DNA from: Bin5 sp965116395
GTDB taxonomy: Bacteria > Chloroflexota > Anaerolineae > Caldilineales > Caldilineaceae
Direction of reading: 5' to 3'
DNA length: 64,000 nt
Assembly (NCBI GenBank): GCA_965116395.1
Contig: OZ220684.1
Location: forward strand, 1,736,001-1,800,000
The notes under the pieces are model-generated. The model was not told where the DNA came from. It made no database searches and saw only the letters and a program-made list of their open reading frames with translations. How positions within the stretch are numbered: position 1 is the first letter of the stretch; every line of letters begins with the position of its first letter. The position numbers and the translations under genes were made by a program. This document shows, piece after piece, positions 25,416-34,389 of this stretch.

Positions 25416-26319
25416 CGGCTTCTCGATCCCTGTCGTTCGTGGTCAACACCTGGTCCCTCGTCTTTGGGAGGCCGGCCATGGCCTTCGGCAGTTCCGACTG
25501 CAGGGCCGAAAGCAAGGCGCTGCTGCGCGGACCGGTGGCGCAGAAGGACAGCATCCGCTCCGAACCGTCGTGGTCTGTGGCTTGGGGGCAGCCGCCAGTT
25601 GCTTCACAGGCCGGCCGCGTCTGATCAGTCTCGGGCTTTTGCAGGTGCGCACGGGTGCGGCCGCCGGCGCCTGCGGTGCTGTCGAAACGGAGCATCAGGC
25701 GGTCGGCCGGCAGCAGGTCGCCAAGGCGATCGGCCCATTCAATTACCACGACGTGACGCTGGGCAGCGGGTTCGGGCGGCAGCTCCCCGTTGTCGAGCGA
25801 TTCCTCCTCGACGGCATCGAAAATTTCATCCATTCCCAAGTCGTAAATCTCGTTGGCAAGGGAATCTTCGTCGGCCGCTAGCCGATAGCTGTCGACATGG
25901 AACAAATGCACGTTTTCGGTAGGGGACGTGTATTCGTTGATAAGGGTGAAAGTAGGGCTGGTGATGTGCGCCTGCACACCCAGACCTCTGGCCAGGCCCT
26001 GGGCAAAAGTGGTTTTGCCGGCGCCCAGCTCGCCTACGAGGCCGATTACAGCGCCGGTGGTTCGCGGCCGGTCGCCGAGGCCAGGCAGCAGCGGAGTACA
26101 GATGGTCCGCCCCAGCAGTTCGCCGAGTTTTTGGGTTTCCAATGGGGAAGAGGATAGGATCGGGATGCGGAATTGTTCGTTCACCCAATTGATCTCTGAC
26201 AAGTCCGCCGCCCGGCACGCGTCTGGGGTGTCCGGCGGCCCGCGGTTGAGGGACGCATTGGAATAGACACCCTCACGTTCGCGATTGTACCTCTCACCTT
26301 CCTGCAAAGCCAAATGCAT
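25402..26319 (-). CDS. tsaE: tRNA threonylcarbamoyladenosine biosynthesis ATPase TsaE with extended termini
   Basis: 305 residues. TsaE is the ATPase partner of TsaB/TsaD in making t6A37 on ANN-decoding tRNAs. The core (residues about 58-205) carries LETQKLGELLG, Walker A GELGAGKT at 96-103, TSPTFTLINEY, FHVDSYRL and VVIEWADRLGDLLPADRL. Typical TsaE is about 150 residues. This protein has about 45 extra N-terminal residues (unless GTG 26184 is used) and about 100 extra C-terminal residues rich in Arg, Thr and Asp with no recognised fold. ATG 26319 has AGGAA about 10 nt upstream. TsaB and TsaD are not in this window. Confidence 0.88.
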   Translation of the reverse strand: MHLALQEGERYNREREGVYSNASLNRGPPDTPDACRAADLSEINWVNEQFRIPILSSSPLETQKLGELLGRTICTPLLPGLGDRPRTTGAVIGLVGELGAGKTTFAQGLARGLGVQAHITSPTFTLINEYTSPTENVHLFHVDSYRLAADEDSLANEIYDLGMDEIFDAVEEESLDNGELPPEPAAQRHVVVIEWADRLGDLLPADRLMLRFDSTAGAGGRTRAHLQKPETDQTRPACEATGGCPQATDHDGSERMLSFCATGPRSSALLSALQSELPKAMAGLPKTRDQVLTTNDRDREADGVR

Positions 26320-26343
26320 AAATTGTCGCGTTCCTGTTACAAT
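26315..26343 (+). promoter_or_regulatory. Candidate promoter for the SpoIID-domain gene
   Basis: TACAAT at 26338-26343 is a good -10 box; the -35 position, 17 nt upstream, is TGCATA. The start point would be near 26350, which favours the ATG at 26412 over the GTG at 26352 as start codon of the gene. Confidence 0.3.
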
Positions 26344-26411
26344 AGTTATTAGTGGCTCGTTTCACGAGCACAGTTTCGGATACTAACGATCAATCACCAA
26401 CAACGGTAGTC

Positions 26412-29297
26412 ATGAAGTCAGGATTTTCCTTACGCCGCCTCCTTCTCGTCGGCCTCCTCATCTCATTATTCGGCGTTTCCATGTATACGATCGTCGAGCA
26501 GGTCATACCGTCGCTGATGGTCGGGGCGCTGGACGATGGTGAGGCGCTGCCGGTCGATATCCGGATTTCGGGTCCCCTCACATTCCAGACGTTGACCATA
26601 GACGGGCAGACAGTGTTGGAACGGGCCGGATCCCATTTCGGCAGACCTCGTATCAGCCCGGACGGCACGCTGATGGCGATAACGGTTGTGCCGACGGGAA
26701 CGGAGACGATCGGTCTGGCGGAAATTTATGTGATCGAACGGGCGACCGGCCGGGTGCGCGAGCGTATTCCCGGCCACAACCCGCGCTGGCAGACGGGGCG
26801 CAGCAACCGGCTGCGCTTCGATCAACTCGATGCCAACAGCATACGCCCCGCCACTTACGACGCAACCGACAGATCGATTATACGCGATGAGAACCTGCTG
26901 CCGGACGACAATCCTGCTGAGTTGGAGACGGCAGAGTTAAAGATTGCGACGGCGAACTATCCGGAGACGATTCGCGTGGCCCACCATCCGGAAAACAACT
27001 GCCGCAACGTTCCTGACTGGCAGGTGGACGTCATCCCCTTCGAAGAGTATGTTGCCCGCTCCGTCCCCGCGGAAGTTCCCATCTCCTGGCCAGCGGAAGC
27101 GTTGGCCGCCCAGGCCGTCGCCACCCGCACCTATGCCTGGTACCAGATCTTACGTAACCGGCGCTACTATGACGTGACCGACTGGGCCAATTTCCAGATG
27201 ATGTGCAACAATCGCTTCACTTCCACGGATGCGGCGGTCAGCAAAACAGCAGGCCAATACCTGGCACATACGGGCGACAGCACGGACGCGCCGATTATTG
27301 CCATGTACAGCGCCAAAAACAGCCATCCGACGCTCACCAATCCGGCGGTTGCCTATCTGCAGTCAGTTCCGGACGAGACCGGCCTGGGTGAGGTGCGCTG
27401 GGGCCACGGCTACGGTCTCAGCCAGTGGGGCGCGGTGCGGCGGGCCAAGGCCGGCCAGACCTATCGCCAGATTCTCGGCCACTACTACACAGACGTCACA
27501 CTACAGAATGCCCGCCAACCGACGCAGGCGATCGGCGGCATTACCGGCCTGTCTTTGAAAGGCTTTTTCCCGGCCGGCGGTCTGCGCTGGGGCGCGCTGG
27601 TGCCCTCGGAGCCTCTATCCGGCACCGTCGACCTCGACCCAGGCCCGGACGCGCTGCCCATCGGCGCGGTCTGGCTGCGCAGCGCTGATCTCACGAGCGG
27701 AAGTGCGATCACGATTTCGCTGACGCTCAGCAATGCGTTGCAGGAGCAGAAATCATTGGAGATCGACTGGGACGCACCTGCTGCGCCGACTTTCGAGGCG
27801 CCATCGGTGGTAGAGGTGCAGAGGGCCAACCTTACGCTGGCCGTACCGGAACAGGGCGCCAGTATCTACCTCAGCAATAATTGGACCTGGCAGGGGGAAA
27901 ATCTCCACAGCACCACCGGAGAAAAAGTCGATGAAGCGGCCGCCGATGGCAGTCAAACGATTGAAGCGAGAGCCGATGATCATGAGACGGGTTGGTGGTA
28001 TGGCCCATACACTACCGACCTCCCCCACAATGCGACCTACCGCGCCCTTTTCCGGTTGCGCAGGGGTGAACCTGTCGATGACGGAGACGACGATGTGCTG
28101 CCGGATCAGCCCATCGCCCAATTGGATGTTACCGACAAGGGCGGGACTTTGGGATTGGGTTTGCGCGACATCTGGCCGAGTGATTTCACCGGTACGGGGG
28201 AATACGTCGAGATCCCCGTCGACTTCCATTTGTTTGATCCGGCGCAGGGGGTTGAATTCCGCGTGAAATGGCACGGAGAGGTCGATCTGGCTCTGGATCG
28301 GGTACAGGTGTGGCAGCTACAAAACATATCAACAAGAACGACGATCGATTGGGCGCTTCCCAACAGCGGCACATCAACGGTATCCGCGATCGCGTTCGAT
28401 ACCGCCAGAAATGCCAGCCCGGTCGTCACCAAGCAGATCGAATTTGGCAGTGAGCAGCCGCCGGTGTTCGGCGATTTGGAGCACGTGCAGGGCTGGTGGA
28501 CGAGACAGCCTGTCCTGATTTCAGTCCCTGTGCAGGACTTTAGCAGCGGGCTGGACACGAACAGCGGCAAGCTGCTGCTGAACGACGAGGAGAAGACGGC
28601 CCAATTCAGCTTGCCCAACGATTACCTGGCCGCTCAGAAGCTCTCGGCGGCTCTGGCCGACGTGGCTGACGGCACGTACACTGTGCGCTTTCAGGCCAAA
28701 GACCGGTCAGGATTGCAGGGGGAAAGCGCATCCGGCGAACTGCGCGTTGACCGGACCGCGCCGACTATTCAGGCCCGGGCCGTTCAGTTGACACCCGATA
28801 CCTCCAGCGCCGATACTTCTGACGAGCAACAGAACACTACGCCTTCGCCTACACCTACACCTACGCCTTCACCTACGCCTGCTACTACTCCCACTGCGGG
28901 CGGGTTCTTCAGTGGGCCGGTCGAGGTCACCATCGAAGCTGACGACGCCACCAGCGGCGTCTGGGGTATGGCCTATGTCATTAATGACGGTTCGGTCGTA
29001 CTGTACAGTGAGCCGTTCACTATCTCGGAGGACGGCGTTCACAATATTCGCTACTGGGCGAAGGACAACGCCGGCAACTACTCGAGCAGCCACCGGCTGC
29101 GGGTCTGGATCCGCAGCAGCAGCGATAGTGGTGACGGGGATGGAAGTGACGGGGGCAGTAGTGACAGCAGTAGTAACGGCAACAGTAACGGCACCAGCGG
29201 TAGCAGCGCGAGCGACAGCAGCGGGGGCAGCACTGTCAGCCAAGACCTTCAAGACCTTTTATATGAGGTGTATGTACCGGGGCTGAAGAACGATTAG
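26412..29297 (+). CDS. Large SpoIID/LytB-domain envelope protein
   Basis: 961 residues. An N-terminal membrane anchor (LRRLLLVGLLISLFGVSMYTIV) is followed by a beta-rich segment of about 160 residues. A SpoIID-type domain then spans about 190-375, with RSVPAEVPISWPAEALAAQAVATRTYAW and the family signature GHGYGLSQWGAVRRAKAGQTYRQILGHYY. SpoIID proteins are lytic transglycosylases that act on denuded glycan. Downstream are Ig-like or carbohydrate-binding-like beta domains ending in canonical DRTAPTI and AKDNAGNYSSSHRLRVW motifs, a Thr/Pro linker (SPTPTPTPSPTP) and a Ser/Gly/Asp-rich tail. Such modularity suits a peptidoglycan-remodelling exoprotein in a non-sporulating bacterium. Start is uncertain (GTG 26352 is the alternative). 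Confidence 0.88.
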   Translation: MKSGFSLRRLLLVGLLISLFGVSMYTIVEQVIPSLMVGALDDGEALPVDIRISGPLTFQTLTIDGQTVLERAGSHFGRPRISPDGTLMAITVVPTGTETIGLAEIYVIERATGRVRERIPGHNPRWQTGRSNRLRFDQLDANSIRPATYDATDRSIIRDENLLPDDNPAELETAELKIATANYPETIRVAHHPENNCRNVPDWQVDVIPFEEYVARSVPAEVPISWPAEALAAQAVATRTYAWYQILRNRRYYDVTDWANFQMMCNNRFTSTDAAVSKTAGQYLAHTGDSTDAPIIAMYSAKNSHPTLTNPAVAYLQSVPDETGLGEVRWGHGYGLSQWGAVRRAKAGQTYRQILGHYYTDVTLQNARQPTQAIGGITGLSLKGFFPAGGLRWGALVPSEPLSGTVDLDPGPDALPIGAVWLRSADLTSGSAITISLTLSNALQEQKSLEIDWDAPAAPTFEAPSVVEVQRANLTLAVPEQGASIYLSNNWTWQGENLHSTTGEKVDEAAADGSQTIEARADDHETGWWYGPYTTDLPHNATYRALFRLRRGEPVDDGDDDVLPDQPIAQLDVTDKGGTLGLGLRDIWPSDFTGTGEYVEIPVDFHLFDPAQGVEFRVKWHGEVDLALDRVQVWQLQNISTRTTIDWALPNSGTSTVSAIAFDTARNASPVVTKQIEFGSEQPPVFGDLEHVQGWWTRQPVLISVPVQDFSSGLDTNSGKLLLNDEEKTAQFSLPNDYLAAQKLSAALADVADGTYTVRFQAKDRSGLQGESASGELRVDRTAPTIQARAVQLTPDTSSADTSDEQQNTTPSPTPTPTPSPTPATTPTAGGFFSGPVEVTIEADDATSGVWGMAYVINDGSVVLYSEPFTISEDGVHNIRYWAKDNAGNYSSSHRLRVWIRSSSDSGDGDGSDGGSSDSSSNGNSNGTSGSSASDSSGGSTVSQDLQDLLYEVYVPGLKND

Positions 29298-29350
29298 GGC
29301 GCGTGCCTTTCCGTATCGACTGCGACTGTCACCCATATCTCACCGGCGCT

Positions 29351-31939
29351 TCACCGGTCATTGGCCACAATCCACTGTACAAGCTGATCACCGTGTTCTT
29401 TGACGAGGGCGGTGGCCCGTTCGGGGTCGCCGGCTTCGGCCCGAATTTCGAATAGGGGGCGCTCGGGGTTGGGGCCGATGTGGACCCACTCCTCGGTGCC
29501 GAGGTGGATCTTCAGGCCATCAATGGTGACGACGCCATCGCCCTGGTAGCTCTGATTCAGCAGGCGCATGACGGTACCCTTTGCTTCCCACGGGCAATCG
29601 ACCCGATGGTGCGCCATAAAGAACGGCGGCAGGTCGGCGACGATTTCACTGACCGCTGCCTGACGCAGGCCAAGATATTCGAGCAGCCGCACGGTCGCCA
29701 GCAGTCCGTCGGAAACCGGCTGTAGATCGGGGAAGATGAAATGGCCTGCTCCATCGGTGGCAAACAGCACGTCCTCAGCCGCCGCCCGCATCAGATCCCG
29801 CAGATCGTTCTGGGTGTAAACAGTCTGTCCGCCGTAGCGGTTGACGACGGTTTCGAAGGCCCGCGGCAGAACCGCCGGCAGCGCGACCTTGGCGCCGGGA
29901 TTGGCGTACATGGCCAACTCCAACAGCAGTAGCGCCGCTGTCAGATCGTCCAACACCTCGCCACTCTCATCAATCAGAAAGACCCTCTCGCCGCCGACGT
30001 CGAGTTTGACGCCGACACCGGCATCGAGGACGCCCATGATTTTGGCCATATGCTGGAGTTGATGGCGGAACTGGTCGCGCAGGGCGCCCAGTTTTGGTCC
30101 ATTCAAAGGCAGATAGTCGACATCGAGGTTATTGAGAATGGTCGACAGGGTATCGCCGCCGAGGCCGTGGGAGGTGTCGACAACGATTTGGGGATGGGTC
30201 TGGGTGAAGGTTGCGCGGATGCGGTCACTGTCAACGCAGGCGAGAAAGCTCTCGATATAGCTTTCGGTGGGGTCGGCGGGATATTCGATCTGTCCGACTT
30301 CGTCGAGGAAGGCGCGGCGGAAGTCTTCGCGAGAGAAGCTGCGTTCGACGGAGCGTTCGGTGGCCCGGCTCTGGTCGAGGCCGCGGCTGTTCATGAAACG
30401 GATATCGACGACGCGCTGGTCGAGGGGGCTGAGTTGGATGTGGACGCCGGCGGCGGCGGCGGCGTGCGTCCTCACGAAATGGCGGGCGACGGGCACGGGC
30501 ACTTCGCCGAGGTCCCAGACGTCGACGCCGGCGCTGGACAGACCGCTCATGAGGGCGCGTATCAGCATACGGGAACTGCGGTGAGAGTCGCGGTTGATGG
30601 CGACGTAACTGCCGCGCGGGAGGTTTGCGCCGAGGCTGCTGCCGAGCTTGGCGGCAAATTCGGGCGTAAAATCGACGTTGACAACGCCGCTGACGCCGGC
30701 CGAGCCGAAAAGAGAGCGGCGGCCGCGACTGCCCCAGATGATGCTTTCACGCACGACTGCGCCGGGCTCGATGCGCTTATTCGGCCACAGTTTCACGTCG
30801 GGATGGACGACACAGTTCTCGTCCAGCACGCAGTTGTCGCCGATGACGACGTCCTCATAGGCGATGGTGCCGCTTTTGAGACTGCATTGGCGGCAGACGA
30901 TCGCCCCCAATAGCTCGCAGGTTTCGCCGATGTAGGTGTTGCGCCAGACGACACAGTGCTCCAGGCGGCTATAGCGGTCGATGATGGTGTAGTCGCGGAC
31001 TATGCAGGGCCCCTGGATCGTCACGCCCTCTTTGACTTTGACGCCGTTGCCAAGATAGACCGGCCCGTCAATACGCGCGCTGGCGGCGATTTCCACATCG
31101 ACGCCCAGGATTAACTCGCCGCGTTGGCGCGCGCCGGCGAGCGGGGGCGCGTCGCGCCCGTCGTCGGTCGCGGCTTTGGCTAGTTCGGCGGCCTCCACAG
31201 GCGCTGTATGGCCGAGCGGTCGAGGCAGCCAGACTTTGCCGCTGATGAGGTCGGCGTTGGCGCGCATGTATTCGCCGATTGTGCCGACATCACACCAGTA
31301 GCCCTCGGCCACGAAGGCTTGCAGGCGCTCCCCTTGATGCAGGAGATCGGGGAAGAGCTCGGTGGAAAAGTCGTAGGCGACATCGTCGGGGATATGGTCC
31401 AGTACCGCGGGTTCGAGCACGTAGATGCCTGTGTTGACCCTGTCGGAGCGGACGGCGCTCCAATCCGGTTTTTCGAGGAACTGGGTGATGCGGCCGTTTT
31501 CGTCGCTGACGACTGCGCCATATTCGAGGGGGTTGGGAACGGGATAGACGGCGAGTGTGGCGAGCGCGCCGACGGTGGTGTGGTGTTGGACGGCGGCCTG
31601 GAGGTCGAAGTCGGTCAGGGCGTCGCCGCTGATGACGAGGAAGGTGTCGTCGAGGTGGGAGGCGGCGTTCTTGACACCGCCGGCGGTGCCGAGCGGCATT
31701 TCTTCGACGACATAGGTGATATTGAGGCCGAGACCGCTGCCATCGCCGTAGAAGTCCTGGATGACGGAGGGCATGTACTGGAGGGTAATGACGATCTCGG
31801 TAATGCCGTGATATTTGAGCAGCTCAAGAATATGGCCGAGGACCGGTTTGTCGACCAGGGGGACCATCGGCTTGGGACGCCCAATTGTCAGGGGGCGCAG
31901 GCGGGAGCCTTCTCCGCCGGCCATGACTACGGCTTTCAT
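29351..31939 (-). CDS. Fused sugar-1-phosphate nucleotidyltransferase, left-handed beta-helix and phosphomannomutase-like protein
   Basis: 862 residues. Residues 1-235 are a nucleotidyltransferase: VVMAGGEGSRLRPLT, KPMVPLVDKPVLGHILELL and the Asp in ISGDALTD. Residues about 270-400 show hexapeptide repeats (GNGVKVKEGVTIQGPCIVRD and similar). Residues about 420-860 resemble the phosphomannomutase/phosphoglucomutase superfamily (INRDSHRSSRMLIRALMSGLSSAGVDVWDLGEVPVPVARHFVR). The usual phospho-Ser loop (TASHNP type) is absent; the equivalent place reads VHIQLSPLDQR. It probably makes an NDP-sugar, likely GDP-mannose, for glycans; whether the mutase half is active is doubtful. A heptad array lies just upstream of the ATG. 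Confidence 0.92.
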   Translation of the reverse strand: MKAVVMAGGEGSRLRPLTIGRPKPMVPLVDKPVLGHILELLKYHGITEIVITLQYMPSVIQDFYGDGSGLGLNITYVVEEMPLGTAGGVKNAASHLDDTFLVISGDALTDFDLQAAVQHHTTVGALATLAVYPVPNPLEYGAVVSDENGRITQFLEKPDWSAVRSDRVNTGIYVLEPAVLDHIPDDVAYDFSTELFPDLLHQGERLQAFVAEGYWCDVGTIGEYMRANADLISGKVWLPRPLGHTAPVEAAELAKAATDDGRDAPPLAGARQRGELILGVDVEIAASARIDGPVYLGNGVKVKEGVTIQGPCIVRDYTIIDRYSRLEHCVVWRNTYIGETCELLGAIVCRQCSLKSGTIAYEDVVIGDNCVLDENCVVHPDVKLWPNKRIEPGAVVRESIIWGSRGRRSLFGSAGVSGVVNVDFTPEFAAKLGSSLGANLPRGSYVAINRDSHRSSRMLIRALMSGLSSAGVDVWDLGEVPVPVARHFVRTHAAAAAGVHIQLSPLDQRVVDIRFMNSRGLDQSRATERSVERSFSREDFRRAFLDEVGQIEYPADPTESYIESFLACVDSDRIRATFTQTHPQIVVDTSHGLGGDTLSTILNNLDVDYLPLNGPKLGALRDQFRHQLQHMAKIMGVLDAGVGVKLDVGGERVFLIDESGEVLDDLTAALLLLELAMYANPGAKVALPAVLPRAFETVVNRYGGQTVYTQNDLRDLMRAAAEDVLFATDGAGHFIFPDLQPVSDGLLATVRLLEYLGLRQAAVSEIVADLPPFFMAHHRVDCPWEAKGTVMRLLNQSYQGDGVVTIDGLKIHLGTEEWVHIGPNPERPLFEIRAEAGDPERATALVKEHGDQLVQWIVANDR

Positions 31940-31957
31940 AATCTGTGTCCAATGACC

Positions 31958-31985
31958 AGTGGTCAGTGGTCAGTGGCTAGTGGTC
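31958..31985. repeat. YAGT heptad array (4 units)
   Basis: AGT at 31958, 31965, 31972 and 31979 (CAGTGGT, CAGTGGT, CAGTGGC, TAGTGGT). It occupies the short gap between the nucleotidyltransferase start (31939) and the SCO1664-like stop (32024), where a ribosome-binding site or promoter would be expected. Confidence 0.7.
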
Positions 31986-32023
31986 TTCGCTGGCCACTGG
32001 TGACGGGTAACCGGCCGCGACGA

Positions 32024-32881
32024 TTATATGGGCGGCCAGGGATAGTTGCGCTGGTGGGCGGGCGGCTGGGGATAGACGCGCTCGGTGAGCAGTTCGCGGA
32101 TGCGGCGGCGCAGGGCATCCAGTTCGGGAGCGCTGAGAAGCAGCTCCAGGGTGCTGCGGACCGGGTCGGTGTCTACGAGATGCTGCAGTGACTCCAGGTC
32201 GGCGATCAGCCGCTGCTCGATGGGTTCGCCGGCGAACTCCCAGATAACGGTACGCAGCTTGTATTGATGGTGGAAGCAGATACCGTGGTCGATGGCCCAC
32301 ATATGGGCACGTGCGGTTTCCCCCCACCCGCCGGCAATGGAAAATCGACGAAGGTTTCCGTAAAGACAGTGGCCGGCTTTGCGGTCGGCGTTGTTGATGA
32401 GATAGTCGAACAGGGTCAGACGGCGCAAGGCAGGGGCGTAGCGGGCATCCTCGCGCATATTGAAGTAGTGTATGTCCGGGTCACACTCGATGAAGAACTG
32501 GATGCTGCCCGGCCCGCGCGGCCCGTCGCGCAGGACGGTGGGGGGCACGAGGCTCCAGCCGAGAGCTTCGCTGACGACAAAGGCGGCGGTTTCGCGCTGG
32601 CAAAGGGTGCCGGGTGTGAAATCCCAGAGTGGATTTTCGCCGCGGCGCGGTTTGTAGACGGCCGGAATCTCGTGCTGGTGGTGATGAACGGTTGTGAGAA
32701 AGGTGTAGTTGGAGCTGTAAGGCAGCAGTCCTTTCTCTTCGATTTGGCCTTGTGCCAGCGCGTTCAATATCTCGCCGTCGGCGGGCGCGGCCGGCTGCTC
32801 GCGGCGCGTGCTTTGGTCCACGACGCTGCTGTCGTCCAGGCTGTGCTCCTGTTGTTCGATCGTCTTGTCATCGTCCGTCAT
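32024..32881 (-). CDS. SCO1664-family protein (kinase-like fold, unknown function)
   Basis: 285 residues from ATG 32881 (MTDDDKTIEQQEH). After a charged N-terminus come the conserved pieces of this family: GLLPYSSNYTFLTTV, EIPAVYKPRRGENPLWDFTPGTLCQRETAAFVVSEALGWSLVPPTVLRDG and the catalytic-looking LFDYLINNADRKAGH and WAIDHGICFH. The layout (invariant Lys in YKP, N and D in NNADRK, later D in IDHG) resembles PI3/PI4-kinase-like and HipA-like folds. In Actinobacteria the same gene is found beside DUF3090 and an MSMEG_4193-type phosphatase, as here. No substrate is known to me. Confidence 0.88.
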   Translation of the reverse strand: MTDDDKTIEQQEHSLDDSSVVDQSTRREQPAAPADGEILNALAQGQIEEKGLLPYSSNYTFLTTVHHHQHEIPAVYKPRRGENPLWDFTPGTLCQRETAAFVVSEALGWSLVPPTVLRDGPRGPGSIQFFIECDPDIHYFNMREDARYAPALRRLTLFDYLINNADRKAGHCLYGNLRRFSIAGGWGETARAHMWAIDHGICFHHQYKLRTVIWEFAGEPIEQRLIADLESLQHLVDTDPVRSTLELLLSAPELDALRRRIRELLTERVYPQPPAHQRNYPWPPI

Positions 32882-32958
32882 AGCTTCAGGCCGGTGGTTT
32901 TTGGTAGTACGGTTCGCCGTGTCGCGCCGCGTGGGGCGCGCCGCGACGTGCGGCAAAG

Positions 32959-33543
32959 CTACAATGACAGCGGAAATGCGTGGCCGTTCGTGCGCGGGCA
33001 GAAGTGGCCTTCCGGCTCGATAACGCGGCCGCACAGGGGGCAGTCCGGCCGGCCGGCAGCGACAACCTGCAGGGCATGTTCACTCAGGGAGCGCATCTGC
33101 GCGCGCGTTGCATAGAAACGGGCCTTTGGGTCGTTATCCTCGTCTTCGACCGTTTCGGAGCTGACAGGATCTGGGGGCAGGTCCTGCTCTTCTTCGCCGA
33201 CATCCGGCACGGCCTGAGCGATCAGGACCATGAGGTCCTGTCGTTCATCATAGCCCAGCCCGAGCTGTCCGACGCGAAAGGCAGGTTCCAGCGGTTCGCG
33301 CAGGCTGGGAGCGGCGGGCTCTTCCTCGACGGCGGGCAGGTCGGCGCGTTCCTTTTCCAACTCCTCCAAGAGTTGCAGAATCGAGGTCGCGAGAGCGGCC
33401 ACCTGTTCTTTTTCCATGATCAGAGTGGCCATGTCGGCGCCATGGCGGGCCTGCAAAAAGAATGTACGCTTACCAGGGCGTCCGACGGCGTCGGCGACGA
33501 TTGCGCTAACTGGATTGAAGTCGAATGTAAACTGTGATTCCAT
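32959..33543 (-). CDS. DUF3090 family protein with C-terminal zinc-binding motif
   Basis: 194 residues. The N-terminus (FDFNPVSAIVADAVGRPGKRTFFLQARHGADMATLIMEKEQVAALA) is the DUF3090 signature. The C-terminus has CPLCGRVIEPEGHFCPRTNGH, a likely zinc ribbon using two CxxC-type half sites. The middle is acidic and variable. It is the second gene of the trio, between a histidine phosphatase and the SCO1664-like protein. Function is unknown; constant co-occurrence suggests one pathway. Confidence 0.9.
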   Translation of the reverse strand: MESQFTFDFNPVSAIVADAVGRPGKRTFFLQARHGADMATLIMEKEQVAALATSILQLLEELEKERADLPAVEEEPAAPSLREPLEPAFRVGQLGLGYDERQDLMVLIAQAVPDVGEEEQDLPPDPVSSETVEDEDNDPKARFYATRAQMRSLSEHALQVVAAGRPDCPLCGRVIEPEGHFCPRTNGHAFPLSL

Positions 33544-33669
33544 GTGCCGGTGGCTGGCTATCCGTGACTGGTGCGGTTGCTTGCGTAAATGGTATGCGCG
33601 AGCGGGATGCCGGTGGCCCCCGATGAGCAGCCGGGGCGCGGTGTTGGCATCAGATTGCGTTCGGATTCC

Positions 33670-34389
33670 TCATTCTAACTTTATCACAGGGAAACCGCCG
33701 CTGTCATTCATGGCAAGGATGCTTGGTCCGAAGCGATGGAAGGCGACGACGCTGATCGATGCAGTGCTGATCTGGATGCGCTGGAAGAGATCGAGCGGCG
33801 TGCCCAGATAGTAGGCCAGGCTCGTGCGCAGGACATCGCCGTGGGCATAGACGGCAACGACTTCACCTGCGTGCTCTGTGCGGATGCGCTCCAGGGTTGT
33901 AATGACGCGGTTTTGCACCTCTCGCAACGTTTCTCCGCCTGGAAATCGAAAGCCGCCCGGGAAGATCTGCACCAGTTTCCACTCCGGTCGTTTGCTCAGC
34001 TCCTTCAACTCGCCGCCACGCCAGTCGCCGTAGTCGACTTCGAGGACGCCGGGCTCGACGGTGATGGACAGGTTCAGGGCCGCGGCCAGCGGTTGGGCCG
34101 ACTCCAGGCAGCGCAGGAGCGGGCTGGAATAGACGGCGGTAATTGGCTGAACTTTGAGACGCTCGGCAACCTGATGGGCCTGCTCCTTTCCCTTCTCGTT
34201 CAGAGGAACGGAGGGTGTGCGTCCGGCCAGTGCGCCGCGTTCTGTCCATTCGTTTTCGCCGTGGCGAATCAGGAAGAGATAGGTAGGGCGCTGGGGGGAT
34301 TTGTCTTCGTTCTCGTCATCGGCCTGGCTTTCGGCTTCGTTTTCCGCTGCGTCCGGCTCCTCTGTTGTTTTATTTTTTTCCTCGATCAA
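33670..34389 (-). CDS. Histidine phosphatase family protein (MSMEG_4193-type phosphomutase-like)
   Basis: 239 residues. A disordered acidic N-terminus of about 35 residues precedes the phosphatase core: catalytic LIRHGENEW (His 43), PLNEKGKEQA, YSSPLLRCLESAQPLA, an acidic VLEVDYGDWRGGEL, and the second His in VYAHGDVLRTS. The start codon is TTG at 34389; GGAG lies about 10 nt upstream and no later start is available. The family is annotated as probable phosphomutase or phosphatase. It heads a minus-strand operon with DUF3090 and SCO1664. Confidence 0.9.
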   Translation of the reverse strand: MIEEKNKTTEEPDAAENEAESQADDENEDKSPQRPTYLFLIRHGENEWTERGALAGRTPSVPLNEKGKEQAHQVAERLKVQPITAVYSSPLLRCLESAQPLAAALNLSITVEPGVLEVDYGDWRGGELKELSKRPEWKLVQIFPGGFRFPGGETLREVQNRVITTLERIRTEHAGEVVAVYAHGDVLRTSLAYYLGTPLDLFQRIQISTASISVVAFHRFGPSILAMNDSGGFPVIKLE

